Position numbers and translations under genes: made by a program. This document shows, one piece after another, positions 6,300-14,592 of a DNA stretch of 21,578 nucleotides; positions within the stretch are counted from its first letter, which is position 1, and the number at the start of each line of letters is the position of its first letter. The notes below the pieces were generated by a model, which saw only the letters and a list, made by a program, of their open reading frames with translations, was not told the DNA's origin and made no database searches. Origin of the DNA: a virus; the IMG/VR virus record IMGVR_UViG_3300049448_000154, positions 1 through 21,578 of that record; one strand, given 5' to 3'.

Positions 6300-6623
6300 A
6301 TGACCGACAGACCGTTCTTTGAGTCCTGGAACCCGGTAACGCAGCGGTCAACCGAGATCGTGACCGATGCGGAAACCGGGCTTCCGGTCATCATCACCTC
6401 GCAGAACACGCGCCCCATTGTCGAGAGCGCCAAGCAACTGGCGTCCAACTTCGACAAACACCGGCCGAACCCTGACGGCATCACCCATGTCGCGCGCATC
6501 CCGATGGTGATCTGGCAGCAACTCCAGAAGCTCGGCATCACGAAAGACCAGAAAGCGCTCAACGCGTGGTTGGACGAGAGAGACAACCGCGTGTTCAGGA
6601 CCGACGACGGACGACGCATCTAA
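6300..6623 (+). CDS. Hypothetical virion-region protein, 107 aa
   Basis: Begins MTDRPFFESWNPVTQRSTEI. It contains a short beta-rich start, then a helical C-terminal half (PMVIWQQLQKLGITKDQKAL, about residues 69-88) ending in a charged tail. Starts 16 bases after the HNH stop; the upstream GGCGG is only a weak ribosome-binding site. Its place just after the capsid gene (ignoring the HNH insertion) suggests a head-completion role. I do not recognise a named family. Confidence 0.75.
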   Translation: MTDRPFFESWNPVTQRSTEIVTDAETGLPVIITSQNTRPIVESAKQLASNFDKHRPNPDGITHVARIPMVIWQQLQKLGITKDQKALNAWLDERDNRVFRTDDGRRI

Positions 6624-6634
6624 AGGAGACCGCC

Positions 6635-7003
6635 ATGGCCAGCCCAACGAAACACGACGCACCGCATGCTTCGCAGATGAAGCCCACACCCGGCGTCGGT
6701 GGCGCCCCAGCAACCGCAGGGAGCATGCAGCCGATGGCGGGGCACATCGCGCAGACGCCCGAGACCAAGGGCGCTGAGCCGGTCATGGTCGAGGGCATCG
6801 ACCCCGTGCTGCTGCATCGCCTCTATCCCGACGCTGACAGCGCCGAGGACGTGGCAGCCAAAGCGATGGCGCAGGGCCAGCAGACCTGGGAGCAGGGCGC
6901 CACGCTGGTTGCGGCGCAGCAGGAGCCGATCTGGATCGAGGGCGACCCCGCAGTGGCGCCCCAGGTGATGCCAGGGCAACCAGCGCCAAAGACCAAGCCA
7001 TGA
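6635..7003 (+). CDS. Hypothetical protein, 122 aa, paralogue of the next gene
   Basis: ATG 6635 is chosen because AAGGAG lies just before it; the frame is open further upstream without a better start. The N-terminal 45 residues are low complexity. The remainder (EPVMVEGIDPVLLHRLYPDA and the helical part to about residue 105) is clearly similar to the N-terminal part of the next protein (EPVLVEGIDQVLLIRLYPEA), so the two are tandem duplicates. Ends Pro/Lys-rich and overlaps the next start by ATGA (7000-7003). Function unknown; position suggests a minor head or neck component. Confidence 0.8.
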   Translation: MASPTKHDAPHASQMKPTPGVGGAPATAGSMQPMAGHIAQTPETKGAEPVMVEGIDPVLLHRLYPDADSAEDVAAKAMAQGQQTWEQGATLVAAQQEPIWIEGDPAVAPQVMPGQPAPKTKP

Positions 7004-7494
7004 GCGGCACCATTGAGCCGGTGCTGGTCGAGGGCATCGACCAGGTGCTGTTGATACGTTTGTATCCCGAGGCAGAGGCTCTCAGCGCTGCCGGCGATAT
7101 GGCGCTGGCACAGGGCGTGGAGACTGCGGCCGCCGGCGCGGTGCTGGAGGCCAGCCAATACGAGCCGGTGCTGGACATCGATGCGCCAGAGGGAGGCGGC
7201 CCCGATCCGGCACCCACCGCACCACCGGTCAACGTCGACGTGCCCGTCGTCTCGCAGAGCGGCGACACGCTCACCTGCACCATGGGCAACTGGGAGGGCA
7301 TGCAAGCAGAGCCGCACAGCTACGCCTATGCGTGGAGCCTGGACGGCACCTCCATCCCAGGTTCCGGGGCAACGCTGCCCGTCGTGGCAGCCGACGCCGG
7401 CTCGACGGCGACGTGCATCGTCACCGCCACCAATGCCATCGGCAGCACAGCAGCCCCACCCTCCAACGGCGTCGTCGTGGCCGCGCCGCCCTGA
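7000..7494 (+). CDS. Virion-region protein with C-terminal Ig-like domain, 164 aa
   Basis: Residues 1-60 repeat the module of the preceding protein. After a Pro-rich linker (about 60-80), residues 80-160 form a predicted beta-sandwich: GDTLTCTMGNW, YAYAWSLDGTSIPGSG and AGSTATCIVTATNAIGS are the strands, Trp and two Cys typical of bacterial/phage Ig-like or PKD-like domains. Such domains decorate capsids and tails and often bind surface carbohydrates weakly. Starts in an ATGA overlap; its TGA overlaps the next ATG (7492-7496). Domain call is from strand pattern; exact Ig class not resolved. Confidence 0.75.
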   Translation: MSGTIEPVLVEGIDQVLLIRLYPEAEALSAAGDMALAQGVETAAAGAVLEASQYEPVLDIDAPEGGGPDPAPTAPPVNVDVPVVSQSGDTLTCTMGNWEGMQAEPHSYAYAWSLDGTSIPGSGATLPVVAADAGSTATCIVTATNAIGSTAAPPSNGVVVAAPP

Positions 7495-8171
7495 TGGCAT
7501 CGCTCGCGCAACTCCAGGCCGACGTGGCCAGCTACCTCAACCGGCAGGACATCCTGACATCGGGTGTCATGCCGGGCTGGGTGGCCGCGGTCGAGACCGA
7601 GCTTGCCGAGACCCTGCGGGCGCGCTGCCAGGTAGCATCGGCCATCCAGCCGATCGATGCGCCCTACATCGCGCTGCCTTCCGACTTCGCCACCATGGAG
7701 TCTATCCGCGACAACACCACTGGTGAGCTGCTGACGCTGAAGGATGAATGGTCGGGACATTGGAACAACCAATATGCTCCGATAGGATGGCAGCCCTACG
7801 ACGCCATTACCGCGCTGAGCGGCCCCAGCGTCGCCTACAGGCTGGTGGCCAACTGCATCGAACTACTTCCTCATCCGGCCATTCCTAATCCCCCGGACCC
7901 GAACTGGCAGCCCCAGCAGATTTTAATGGGATGGTACAGGAAGCCCAGACCACTCCTCTTGCCGACCGATACCAACCCGATCCTGGAGAACCTCTATCCG
8001 GTCTATTTGTGGGGTGTTGTTAAGCAAGGCGCTATATGGGCGCTCGATGATGACCGCGTCACGCAGATGGACGGCCTCTGGCAACAGGCGATCACCAGGG
8101 CAAATTTGTGGAAGCAACAATCTGACTATTCTGGTGCTCCGCTTAGGTCCGAGCTTGCAACGGTATTCTGA
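7494..8171 (+). CDS. Head-tail adaptor protein (SU10/P22-type)
   Basis: 225 residues, starting MASLAQLQADVASYLNRQD in a TGATG overlap; the frame is open further upstream but this start is the coupled one. The pattern of an N-terminal helical segment, VETELAETLRARCQ, then IALPSDFATMESI and later MGWYRKPRPLL and YPVYLWGVVKQGAIWALDDD is typical of phage adaptor proteins that dock under the portal and join it to the nozzle. Order capsid-small genes-adaptor fits. Confidence 0.8.
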   Translation: MASLAQLQADVASYLNRQDILTSGVMPGWVAAVETELAETLRARCQVASAIQPIDAPYIALPSDFATMESIRDNTTGELLTLKDEWSGHWNNQYAPIGWQPYDAITALSGPSVAYRLVANCIELLPHPAIPNPPDPNWQPQQILMGWYRKPRPLLLPTDTNPILENLYPVYLWGVVKQGAIWALDDDRVTQMDGLWQQAITRANLWKQQSDYSGAPLRSELATVF

Positions 8172-8189
8172 GCATGTCAATGTCCATGT

Positions 8190-8669
8190 ATGAAAAAGCA
8201 AGCTCAGGACTATCAAGAATGGCTGGCCTATCAGCGCCAGTGGTTCAAGACACCTCGTGGTCGATACCACCAACACAAAGGCAAAGCCGGAGCGCGCGGG
8301 ATCGAATTCCTGCTGACGTTCGAGGAGTGGTGGGACATCTGGCAAGCCAGCGGCAAATGGGAGCAACGGGGGCGCCGCAACGATCAATATGTGATGGCGC
8401 GAGTTGGGGATCGCGGGGCCTATGAGCATGGCAATGTCAGGATCTGTCTTACCGGCGAGAACACTGACGAGATGCGTCAAGGGTTGCCGCCTCGTAGTCG
8501 GCAAAACCTCCAGGAACGGCGCGCGGCAGACAGAGAGTATAAGCAGCAGCAAAGACAGGGATTGCCGAAGAACCCTGCCAGATACGAGAAGGCATTTGGC
8601 CGTCGAATGGTTATCCGCGATGGTCAGCGGCGCTGGTCGCGTCCGGGTGATGCGGACTACCCCGACTGA
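8190..8669 (+). CDS. Possible homing nuclease-like protein, 159 aa
   Basis: Begins MKKQAQDYQEWLAYQRQWF in the same frame as the adaptor, 18 bases after its stop, with no good Shine-Dalgarno sequence. The core (about residues 41-92) includes LTFEEWWDIWQASGKW, GRRNDQYVMAR and GDRGAYEHGNVRICL followed by GEN. The D-x-G-x-Y-x3-N-V and later Asn pattern is reminiscent of the second half of HNH (His-Me finger) nucleases and recurs in stand-alone phage proteins. The C-terminus is very basic and Gln/Arg-rich. Codon use is visibly less GC-biased than its neighbours, which fits a mobile insertion. A canonical HNH histidine pair is not clear, so function is tentative. Confidence 0.55.
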   Translation: MKKQAQDYQEWLAYQRQWFKTPRGRYHQHKGKAGARGIEFLLTFEEWWDIWQASGKWEQRGRRNDQYVMARVGDRGAYEHGNVRICLTGENTDEMRQGLPPRSRQNLQERRAADREYKQQQRQGLPKNPARYEKAFGRRMVIRDGQRRWSRPGDADYPD

Positions 8670-8681
8670 GGCGACCTTCTG

Positions 8682-10076
8682 ATGGCAGTCCTGCAGCGCC
8701 TCGCCCTCCGCGGCACGCCCAAGGCCACCAAGCAGGCGGCGCGCTACACGCCTGCCGGCGGCGCCGAGCGCTGCGGCATGTGCCGACACTTCGCCCCCTC
8801 CAGTTCCTGCGCGCGTATCGAAGGGCCAGTGTCCGCCGCGGGTTGGTGCCAGCTGTATTCGCAGCAGGTCGCCTGGCGCCCGCGTGCCGGACAGCTCGCC
8901 GGACTCAACCCGGGGCTCGTTCCACCGGGCGTGACGCTCGACCTATCGTTCATGGCACCAGGCACGTTGCCCCCTAATGTCGTGTTCACTCGCGCATCCA
9001 CCGCCGCCTACTTTGATGCCACCGGCACGATGCAGACCGCAGCAGTCAACGCACCACGCTGGGACTATACCGGAGGCTCGCTGCGCGGGTTGCTGATCGA
9101 GGAAGCGCGCACCAACATTGTGCTCAATAGTGGTGATGCGAGCAACGCATCCTGGGTGAAATCCAATGGCGGTATAGGGTTGCCTGTCGCAACGGCTAAC
9201 CAGGCAGTCGCGCCAGATGGCACTACGACGGCTGCGCGGGTTAGTTTCCCTGCGGTATCCTCCGCAGGTGACTGGAGCCTGTTGAACCCGATCATATCCT
9301 TCACGGCAACAGTAGCGCCCTGGACGCTTTCTATGTGGCTGCGTGGAAACGTAGGCGGGGAGCGGGTGTATTTAAGTTTCACACCAGATGGTGTACTGTA
9401 TTACCGCACAACCTGCAATCTAACCACATCCTGGCAACGCTTTACGCTGTCCACACCGAACCTGACTGCGGCAACATGGTTCATAGAGGTTGGCACGGAT
9501 CGCCGCGACGCCTCACAACTGGCAACCAGCGCACAGACCACGTTCATCTGGGGAGGGCAGCTTGAGGCAGGCGCATTCCCCACCAGCTACATCCCGACGA
9601 CAGCAGCGAGTGTGACGCGGGCGGTTGAGGTGTGCTCGATCCCGACAGCGGCATGGTTCACCCCAAGCGTGGCATCGCTGTTCTACGAAATCATGCTACC
9701 TCTAGGCGGGGCTAATACGTTTGGCGGCTTCTGCGATACGAATTTCGGCAATGCGTTTTATATCGGATACGTGGGACCTGGCAGTGGTGTATCCGTGAAC
9801 CGAGCAAGCGGCTTAAGCGCGCCGCCAACCCAGGCACTCGTTCCCGGCATCAACAAGGTCTGCGGCGTGATCAGCGCAGCGGGCGTGGAAGCCTGTGCGA
9901 ACGGCGGCACAGTTCAGAAATCTTTGGGCGCAACGACAACACTTGCCACGTCTACCCGGCTGGCAATCGGCAATGATCCCTGGTCACTGACGACAGCAAT
10001 CAACACTTGGATCAGGCGGGTCCGTTACTGGCCTCGCGTGCTGTCTGACGCCGAGTTGCAGTCGGTGACAACGTGA
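8682..10076 (+). CDS. LamG-like tail fibre/receptor-binding protein with N-terminal HiPIP-type cysteine motif
   Basis: 464 residues. Residues 31-59 carry four Cys (31, 34, 43, 56) as C-x2-C-x8-C-x12-C ending GWCQLY, the signature of high-potential iron-sulfur proteins. From about residue 85 follows the common phage fibre module LDLSFMAPGTLPPNVVFTRA, then STAAYFDATGTMQTAAVNAP and RGLLIEEARTN, and a concanavalin/LamG-like beta-sandwich (about 180-460, e.g. WTLSMWLRGN and TWIRRVRYWPRVLSDAE). Such proteins are expected at the virion surface and bind host glycans. The start has little ribosome-binding sequence. The last codons overlap the next GTG start. Confidence 0.75.
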   Translation: MAVLQRLALRGTPKATKQAARYTPAGGAERCGMCRHFAPSSSCARIEGPVSAAGWCQLYSQQVAWRPRAGQLAGLNPGLVPPGVTLDLSFMAPGTLPPNVVFTRASTAAYFDATGTMQTAAVNAPRWDYTGGSLRGLLIEEARTNIVLNSGDASNASWVKSNGGIGLPVATANQAVAPDGTTTAARVSFPAVSSAGDWSLLNPIISFTATVAPWTLSMWLRGNVGGERVYLSFTPDGVLYYRTTCNLTTSWQRFTLSTPNLTAATWFIEVGTDRRDASQLATSAQTTFIWGGQLEAGAFPTSYIPTTAASVTRAVEVCSIPTAAWFTPSVASLFYEIMLPLGGANTFGGFCDTNFGNAFYIGYVGPGSGVSVNRASGLSAPPTQALVPGINKVCGVISAAGVEACANGGTVQKSLGATTTLATSTRLAIGNDPWSLTTAINTWIRRVRYWPRVLSDAELQSVTT

Positions 10077-10300
10077 CCGGCAGCGACATCGAGACATGGG
10101 TGCCGACGCAGATGTGTGAACCCGGCACATGGGCGCCCTTCCCGCTGCCGGACAGTGGCCTCGGCTCACCCTATGATGTGGGTCCATATGGCGCCGGCCC
10201 CTACGAGATGCTGGTTGCCACGTTCATCCCGATTGCGCTGTGCGGCAATCAGCCGGGGGACTGGGTGCCAGGCCCGTTCGATGTGGTGGCAGTATCATGA
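10073..10300 (+). CDS. Small hypothetical protein, 75 aa, GTG start
   Basis: GTG at 10073 overlaps the previous TGA (GTGA), and its own TGA overlaps the next ATG (10297-10300). Rich in Gly, Pro and aromatic residues (DSGLGSPYDVGPYGAGPYEM), with two Cys. No transmembrane segment is obvious. Sits between two fibre genes and may be a fibre-associated structural peptide. No family recognised. Confidence 0.65.
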   Translation: MTGSDIETWVPTQMCEPGTWAPFPLPDSGLGSPYDVGPYGAGPYEMLVATFIPIALCGNQPGDWVPGPFDVVAVS

Positions 10301-11463
10301 GCGGCAGCAGCGACTATACCCAGACGCCCAACCTGCTGCTCTATAAACCGATCTCCAACCGCGCGATCGGCACGTGGGGCGATCTGTGGAACTCCAACGC
10401 CGACAAGCTCGATACGGCATTAGGTACAGGCGCTGGCGGCGTGTTCCTGCCGATCACCGGCGGCACCATGACCGGCGCTGTGGCGCTGGCTGGCATCAGC
10501 ACCGCGCCCACCGCAGTCCCCGGCACCAACACGCTGCAACTGGCCAATACGGCATTCGTGGCGGCGCTGGTTGCGTCGCAGGGCGGCGTCACCTCGTTCA
10601 ACACCAGGGCCGGCGTGGTCACGCTCACCAGCGCCGATCTGACGGCTGCGGGCGGCGCACTTCTCGCCTCCGTCCCTCAACCGTCTTCGACCACACCCGT
10701 CATGGACGGCACCGCCGCGGTCGGAACCGGCACCACTTGGGCCCGCGCCGATCACGTCCATGCAAGCGATACCTCCCGGTATGCCGCATCCAATCCGAGC
10801 GGGTATCAGACCGCTGCACAGGTGTCCGCAACGGCTGCGACCTATCTGCCGCTGGCAGGCGGCAACCTGACGGGGAACCTGAGTGTGAACTCTGGTGTTG
10901 TGGCGGCATGGCAGTCTGGCGGTCAGGCCCCTACGTTTGCCTGTTGCAACAGCGGCGGCACGAGCACCGGCGGCATGGCGCAGGTTGGCGGTAACCTGAC
11001 CCTGTACGTCACCAGCGGAGGCGCAACGATAACGCTGGGAACCTCCAACAATATGGTGTTCAGCGGCGCAACTGCCTCTAAGCCTGGGGGTGGGGCGTGG
11101 GGCGATAGTTCGGATGCGAGAATAAAAGACGTGCTGGGCGACTATGCGGCCGGGTTGGCGGAAATCACGGCATTGCGGCCGGTGCGGTATCGCTACAAGG
11201 GCAACGATGCCGCGAGCAAGGAGGCCGTCTCGCCGCACGCCCTTGTGCTGGATCGCGATTTCGTCGGGCTGGTCGCGCAGGAAGCCGAAACCGTCATGCC
11301 GGAACTCGTCACGCAGGGCGACGGGTTCGTGGACGGGGCAGCGGTCAACGATCTGCGATCACTCGATGCGACGGCGCTGACATTCGCCCTGGTCAACGCG
11401 GTGCGGGAGCTTGCCGCCAGTGTGGCGGCTTTGGAAGCGACACCATCAACAGGAAAGGCGTGA
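10297..11463 (+). CDS. Tail fibre with C-terminal S74 intramolecular chaperone
   Basis: 388 residues from ATG 10297, chosen for the ATGA overlap. The N-terminus (TPNLLLYKPISNRAIGTWGD followed by LWNSNADKLDTAL) is the usual virion-binding start of phage fibres. The middle has FLPITGGTMTG and YLPLAGGNLTGNL collagen-like or triple-beta repeats. The C-terminal 120 residues are a Peptidase_S74 chaperone: SDARIKDV with Ser272 and Lys277 in the S-D-x-R-x-K catalytic pair, then LRPVRYRYKG and VGLVAQEAETVMPELV. In this family the domain helps the fibre trimerise and is cut off autocatalytically. Paralogous to the gene at 11793. Confidence 0.9.
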   Translation: MSGSSDYTQTPNLLLYKPISNRAIGTWGDLWNSNADKLDTALGTGAGGVFLPITGGTMTGAVALAGISTAPTAVPGTNTLQLANTAFVAALVASQGGVTSFNTRAGVVTLTSADLTAAGGALLASVPQPSSTTPVMDGTAAVGTGTTWARADHVHASDTSRYAASNPSGYQTAAQVSATAATYLPLAGGNLTGNLSVNSGVVAAWQSGGQAPTFACCNSGGTSTGGMAQVGGNLTLYVTSGGATITLGTSNNMVFSGATASKPGGGAWGDSSDARIKDVLGDYAAGLAEITALRPVRYRYKGNDAASKEAVSPHALVLDRDFVGLVAQEAETVMPELVTQGDGFVDGAAVNDLRSLDATALTFALVNAVRELAASVAALEATPSTGKA

Positions 11464-11466
11464 TCC

Positions 11467-11790
11467 ATGGCCACGTTCGCCGGATCGATGTCCAACACCG
11501 CGCAGCCCAACCCGCAGTGGGTGGCATGCAGCGGCCAGCCGCTCTACGTGCTCGACGCCAAGCAGCCCGTGCGCACCAAGGGCGTGCTGAGTGAAGGCAA
11601 CCGCCAGGATTATCTGCGCCAGGTCGGATGGCAGGGGCGTCGCCGCGGCCTCGGCCCCCTTGGCTGGCTGATCCTGATGCCATTTGATGCAGGCGCCACC
11701 TACAAGATCTCCACCGCCGACGATCCCGTCGAGACAGCACTGACGCCGCCGATCCCGTGGCCAGGCAAGCCGCCAGCGGGGATCAAGTAG
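11467..11790 (+). CDS. Hypothetical protein between two fibre genes, 107 aa
   Basis: Begins MATFAGSMSNTAQPNPQWVA three bases after the preceding stop; a GGAAAGG sequence lies upstream. Contains a compact mixed segment (QPLYVLDAKQPVRTKGVL, about residues 24-41), a basic Arg/Gly patch (QVGWQGRRRGLGPLGWLI) and a Pro-rich C-terminus. No signal peptide and no family that I recognise. Ends two bases before the second S74 fibre, so it is probably a co-translated fibre accessory or assembly factor by position only. Confidence 0.7.
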   Translation: MATFAGSMSNTAQPNPQWVACSGQPLYVLDAKQPVRTKGVLSEGNRQDYLRQVGWQGRRRGLGPLGWLILMPFDAGATYKISTADDPVETALTPPIPWPGKPPAGIK

Positions 11791-11792
11791 CG

Positions 11793-12857
11793 ATGAGCGA
11801 CACCACCACCCCGAACTATGGTTTCGATTTACCAACAGTTGGCGCCTCGCAAGACACCTGGGGTGGCAAGCTCAACGCCAACTTTGTCCTGGCCGACAGT
11901 GCGATCCATGGGCTGGCGTCCGGCTATCTGCCGATCAGCGGTGGCGGCACGATCAACGGCAATCTGGCCATCGCGCCAACGAGCGGTTACGCGAGCCTGG
12001 CGCTGAGCAAGCCGACCGGCGCGAACGGCAACCAGATCGAGGGCGCCACGGCCGGCAGGCCGCGCTGGGCCTTGTTACTGGGAGACGCGACAGCCGAAAG
12101 CGGCGGCAATGCCGGCTCGAACTTCTCGATCAATCGGTTCGATGACAGCGGCAGCTACCTCGGCACGCCCCTCAGTATCAACCGCGCCAATGGTAACGTC
12201 AGCATCCAGCAGAGCTTGTTTGTCAATGGTGGGGTGTACGCGGCTGGCGGCCGCATCATGTCAACCGGTGCAGGCAACAACCCAAGCGTCGCGGTCTACA
12301 ACACCAGCGTCAATTGGGCCGGCGGCTGGTGGGTTGGAGCGGCCGGCGCCCTGCAGTTCGGCACCGTCGATGCTGGTGGCAGCCCAAATAACCCGTATGG
12401 CTACCTTTCCAACACCTCGTTGGGGTTCGCGGCTGGCACTGTCTCGATCGAAGTCAACACCGGTGCGAACAGCCTGTGCTATGGCAGCGGAACCGACTTC
12501 AACGTGCCAGGGCAGGCGTGGAAGCCTGGCGGTGGCCCGTGGGCCGCGCTGTCCGATGATCGGGTCAAACGCAATGTGCGGCCCTACAGCGCGGGGCTTG
12601 CCGACATCTGCGAGCTGGCCCCCATCCGCTTTGAATACAACGGCGATGGCGGCTCCGCTGACGACGGGGTGACGCGCTACGGCCTCTCGGCACAGGCCAC
12701 GCAGCCAGTCATGCCTGAGTTGGTGCATGAGATGCCGGTGAGCCAACACTCGCTGCCGGGACAACTCGCGACCGATCTCGGGCCACTCACATTGGCGCTC
12801 GTTAATGCGGTGCGTGAACTCGCAGAGCGCGTGGCGTCCCTGGAGCTGCAGGGCTGA
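11793..12857 (+). CDS. Second tail fibre with C-terminal S74 intramolecular chaperone
   Basis: 354 residues. The N-terminus TTTPNYGFDLPTVGASQDTW followed by GGKLNANFVLAD is the same virion-attachment pattern as in the fibre at 10297, and the C-terminus carries ALSDDRVKRNV with Ser254 and Lys259 as the S74 pair, then LAPIRFEYNG and GLSAQATQPVMPELV. The middle is beta-rich and unlike the first fibre. The C-terminal helices LTLALVNAVRELAERVASLE match LTFALVNAVRELAASVAALE of the first fibre almost residue for residue, showing duplication. ATG 11793 lies two bases after the previous stop. Its TGA overlaps the next ATG. Confidence 0.9.
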   Translation: MSDTTTPNYGFDLPTVGASQDTWGGKLNANFVLADSAIHGLASGYLPISGGGTINGNLAIAPTSGYASLALSKPTGANGNQIEGATAGRPRWALLLGDATAESGGNAGSNFSINRFDDSGSYLGTPLSINRANGNVSIQQSLFVNGGVYAAGGRIMSTGAGNNPSVAVYNTSVNWAGGWWVGAAGALQFGTVDAGGSPNNPYGYLSNTSLGFAAGTVSIEVNTGANSLCYGSGTDFNVPGQAWKPGGGPWAALSDDRVKRNVRPYSAGLADICELAPIRFEYNGDGGSADDGVTRYGLSAQATQPVMPELVHEMPVSQHSLPGQLATDLGPLTLALVNAVRELAERVASLELQG

Positions 12858-12997
12858 TGGGCCGTATCTACAGTAGAGACTGGCACGATCATGTTATTCC
12901 GGTTCCATGGGCTCGTGCTTACTATCTAGCAAACAAGGAGGCATACGCAGAACGAGCACGCAAGCATCGTGAGAAAAAGCGGGGTGCGCGGCAATGA
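12857..12997 (+). CDS. Small basic protein, 46 aa
   Basis: ATG 12857 overlaps the fibre stop (TGATG), and its TGA (12995-12997) overlaps the nozzle start (ATGA), so it fills the gap exactly. Begins MGRIYSRDWHDHVIPVPWAR; the second half (AYYLANKEAYAERARKHREK) is a highly charged helix. The tail resembles basic helices seen at the ends of small phage DNA-binding or HNH-related proteins, but no catalytic residues are present. Codon use is more AT-rich than its neighbours. Real translation is likely from the double overlap; function unknown. Confidence 0.6.
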   Translation: MGRIYSRDWHDHVIPVPWARAYYLANKEAYAERARKHREKKRGARQ

Positions 12998-14592
12998 CCC
13001 GCCTAACTCAATCACCTCCTCCTGGGATAGTCAGACAGTCAACTTCCGAAGCGACAGCCAATCACTGGTACGACTCGAACAACATCAGGTGGAGAGGTGG
13101 CGTGCTGACGCCAGTCGGCGGCAATGCTCTGCTGCAGGGCACCGAGGTGTCAGACACCCCGCGCGATGTTCTCACCTGGCACGATAACAGCTATCAGCGC
13201 TGGGCGGCGTATGGCACCGATACGCACCTTTATGCGTATTGCTTCGATACCGGCCTGCAGTACGACATCACGCCCACCGGAGCCCCGCCGATCCTGCCGC
13301 CGGGCTATCCCTCTGGCTACGGCCTCGGGTTCTATGGCGATGGCCTCTATGGCATCAGCAGCCCCAGCGGCTCGCCCATCGGACCGCCCGGCATCCTCGG
13401 CAATATCACCGACTGGTGGTCGATGGACACCTTCGGTGAGCTGCTCGTGGTGGTGCCGACCCAGGACGGGCATCTGTATTCCTGGAACCCGACGACACCG
13501 ACCGTGCATGCCACGCAGGTACTCAATGCGCCCACCGGTAACCGCGGGGTCATCGTCACCGATCAGCGCCAGGTGGTGCTGTACGGGGCCGGTGGCGATC
13601 CGCGCGCCGTGGCGTGGTCCGATCAGGAGGATATGACGGTCTGGACGCCCGACGTGACCAACCTCGCCGGCTCCAAGCAACTCGTCACCAACGCCCATGC
13701 CCTGACCGCCTGCAAGGTGGCTGCTGGCATCCTGCTGTTCACCACCAACGACGTGCATCTGATGACCTATGTCGGGCCGCCATACGCCTATGGCATCAAC
13801 CAGATTGCGGCCGGCTGCGGGCCGATCTCGCCGCGCGCGGTGGCGGGCGCCGGCGGCTTTGTTGCCTGGATGAGCCTGCAGAACTTCTGGCTCTACAACG
13901 GCAACGTGCAGGTGCTGGGCTGCGATGTGAAGAACTGGTTTTTCAGCGTGCTGAACGCCGGCAGCATCGGCCGACTGTTCGGCTCGGCCAATCCTCAGTA
14001 CGCCGAAATCTGGTGGGACTTCCCGGATGAGAACTCATCGGGCGAGTGCAACCGCTACATCGCGATGAACTACTCGGGGGTGTTGCCAGGCGTCTATTCA
14101 GGCCAGGCCGGATCGGTGGCGGGCTACTGGCTGCTGGGTCGACGCGCGCGCACCGCTGGTGATCGCATCGGCACGCTGGACTACCCGATCCTGGGCGGCC
14201 TCGGGCCCGGCGGCACGGGCGGCGCGCTGTATCAGCACGAAACCGGCTGGACCGATAACGGCGCACCGCGCGCCAGTGCCGGCGAGGTGTTCGTGGAAAG
14301 CGGCAGCATCAACCAGGGCGAGGGGGATATCCGGTTTGCGGTCAAGCAGCTGGTGTTCGACAGCACGACAGATCCGGTATTGGCGCCCAACTTCGGGTTC
14401 AGATTTTTCGCCCGCGAACAGCCTTGGGATAGCGCCGAGACCGATACCGGGCTGTACACCGGCGTGCATGCAGGTCTGATGGACACGCGGGTATCGGGGC
14501 GCAGCATCCGGATGCGGCTGGAGGCGACGGCCGATGCGCCGTTCTCGGTCGGTCGCACACGCATCGATCTGGCCAAGGCGGGGAAGCGCTGA
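12994..14592 (+). CDS. Tail nozzle / DNA stabilization protein (beta-propeller)
   Basis: 532 residues, starting MTRLTQSPPPGIVRQSTSEA and then WYDSNNIRWRGGVLTPVGG, the characteristic opening of phage nozzle or P22 gp10-like stabilization proteins, where the distal ring closes the short tail and holds packaged DNA. Repeated propeller-like blades follow (TWHDNSYQRWAAYGTDTHLY, ELLVVVPTQDGHLYSWNP, QRQVVLYGAGGDPRAVAWSD, FVAWMSLQNFWLYNGNVQV). The C-terminal beta domain includes VESGSINQGEGDIRFAVKQL and SGRSIRMRLE. Length agrees with the family. Adaptor-fibres-nozzle order supports it. Confidence 0.85.
   Translation: MTRLTQSPPPGIVRQSTSEATANHWYDSNNIRWRGGVLTPVGGNALLQGTEVSDTPRDVLTWHDNSYQRWAAYGTDTHLYAYCFDTGLQYDITPTGAPPILPPGYPSGYGLGFYGDGLYGISSPSGSPIGPPGILGNITDWWSMDTFGELLVVVPTQDGHLYSWNPTTPTVHATQVLNAPTGNRGVIVTDQRQVVLYGAGGDPRAVAWSDQEDMTVWTPDVTNLAGSKQLVTNAHALTACKVAAGILLFTTNDVHLMTYVGPPYAYGINQIAAGCGPISPRAVAGAGGFVAWMSLQNFWLYNGNVQVLGCDVKNWFFSVLNAGSIGRLFGSANPQYAEIWWDFPDENSSGECNRYIAMNYSGVLPGVYSGQAGSVAGYWLLGRRARTAGDRIGTLDYPILGGLGPGGTGGALYQHETGWTDNGAPRASAGEVFVESGSINQGEGDIRFAVKQLVFDSTTDPVLAPNFGFRFFAREQPWDSAETDTGLYTGVHAGLMDTRVSGRSIRMRLEATADAPFSVGRTRIDLAKAGKR

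Noticed and set aside
8682-12857. Diversity-generating retroelement acting on the fibre genes
   Set aside because: No reverse transcriptase and no template/variable repeat pair was seen in the window.
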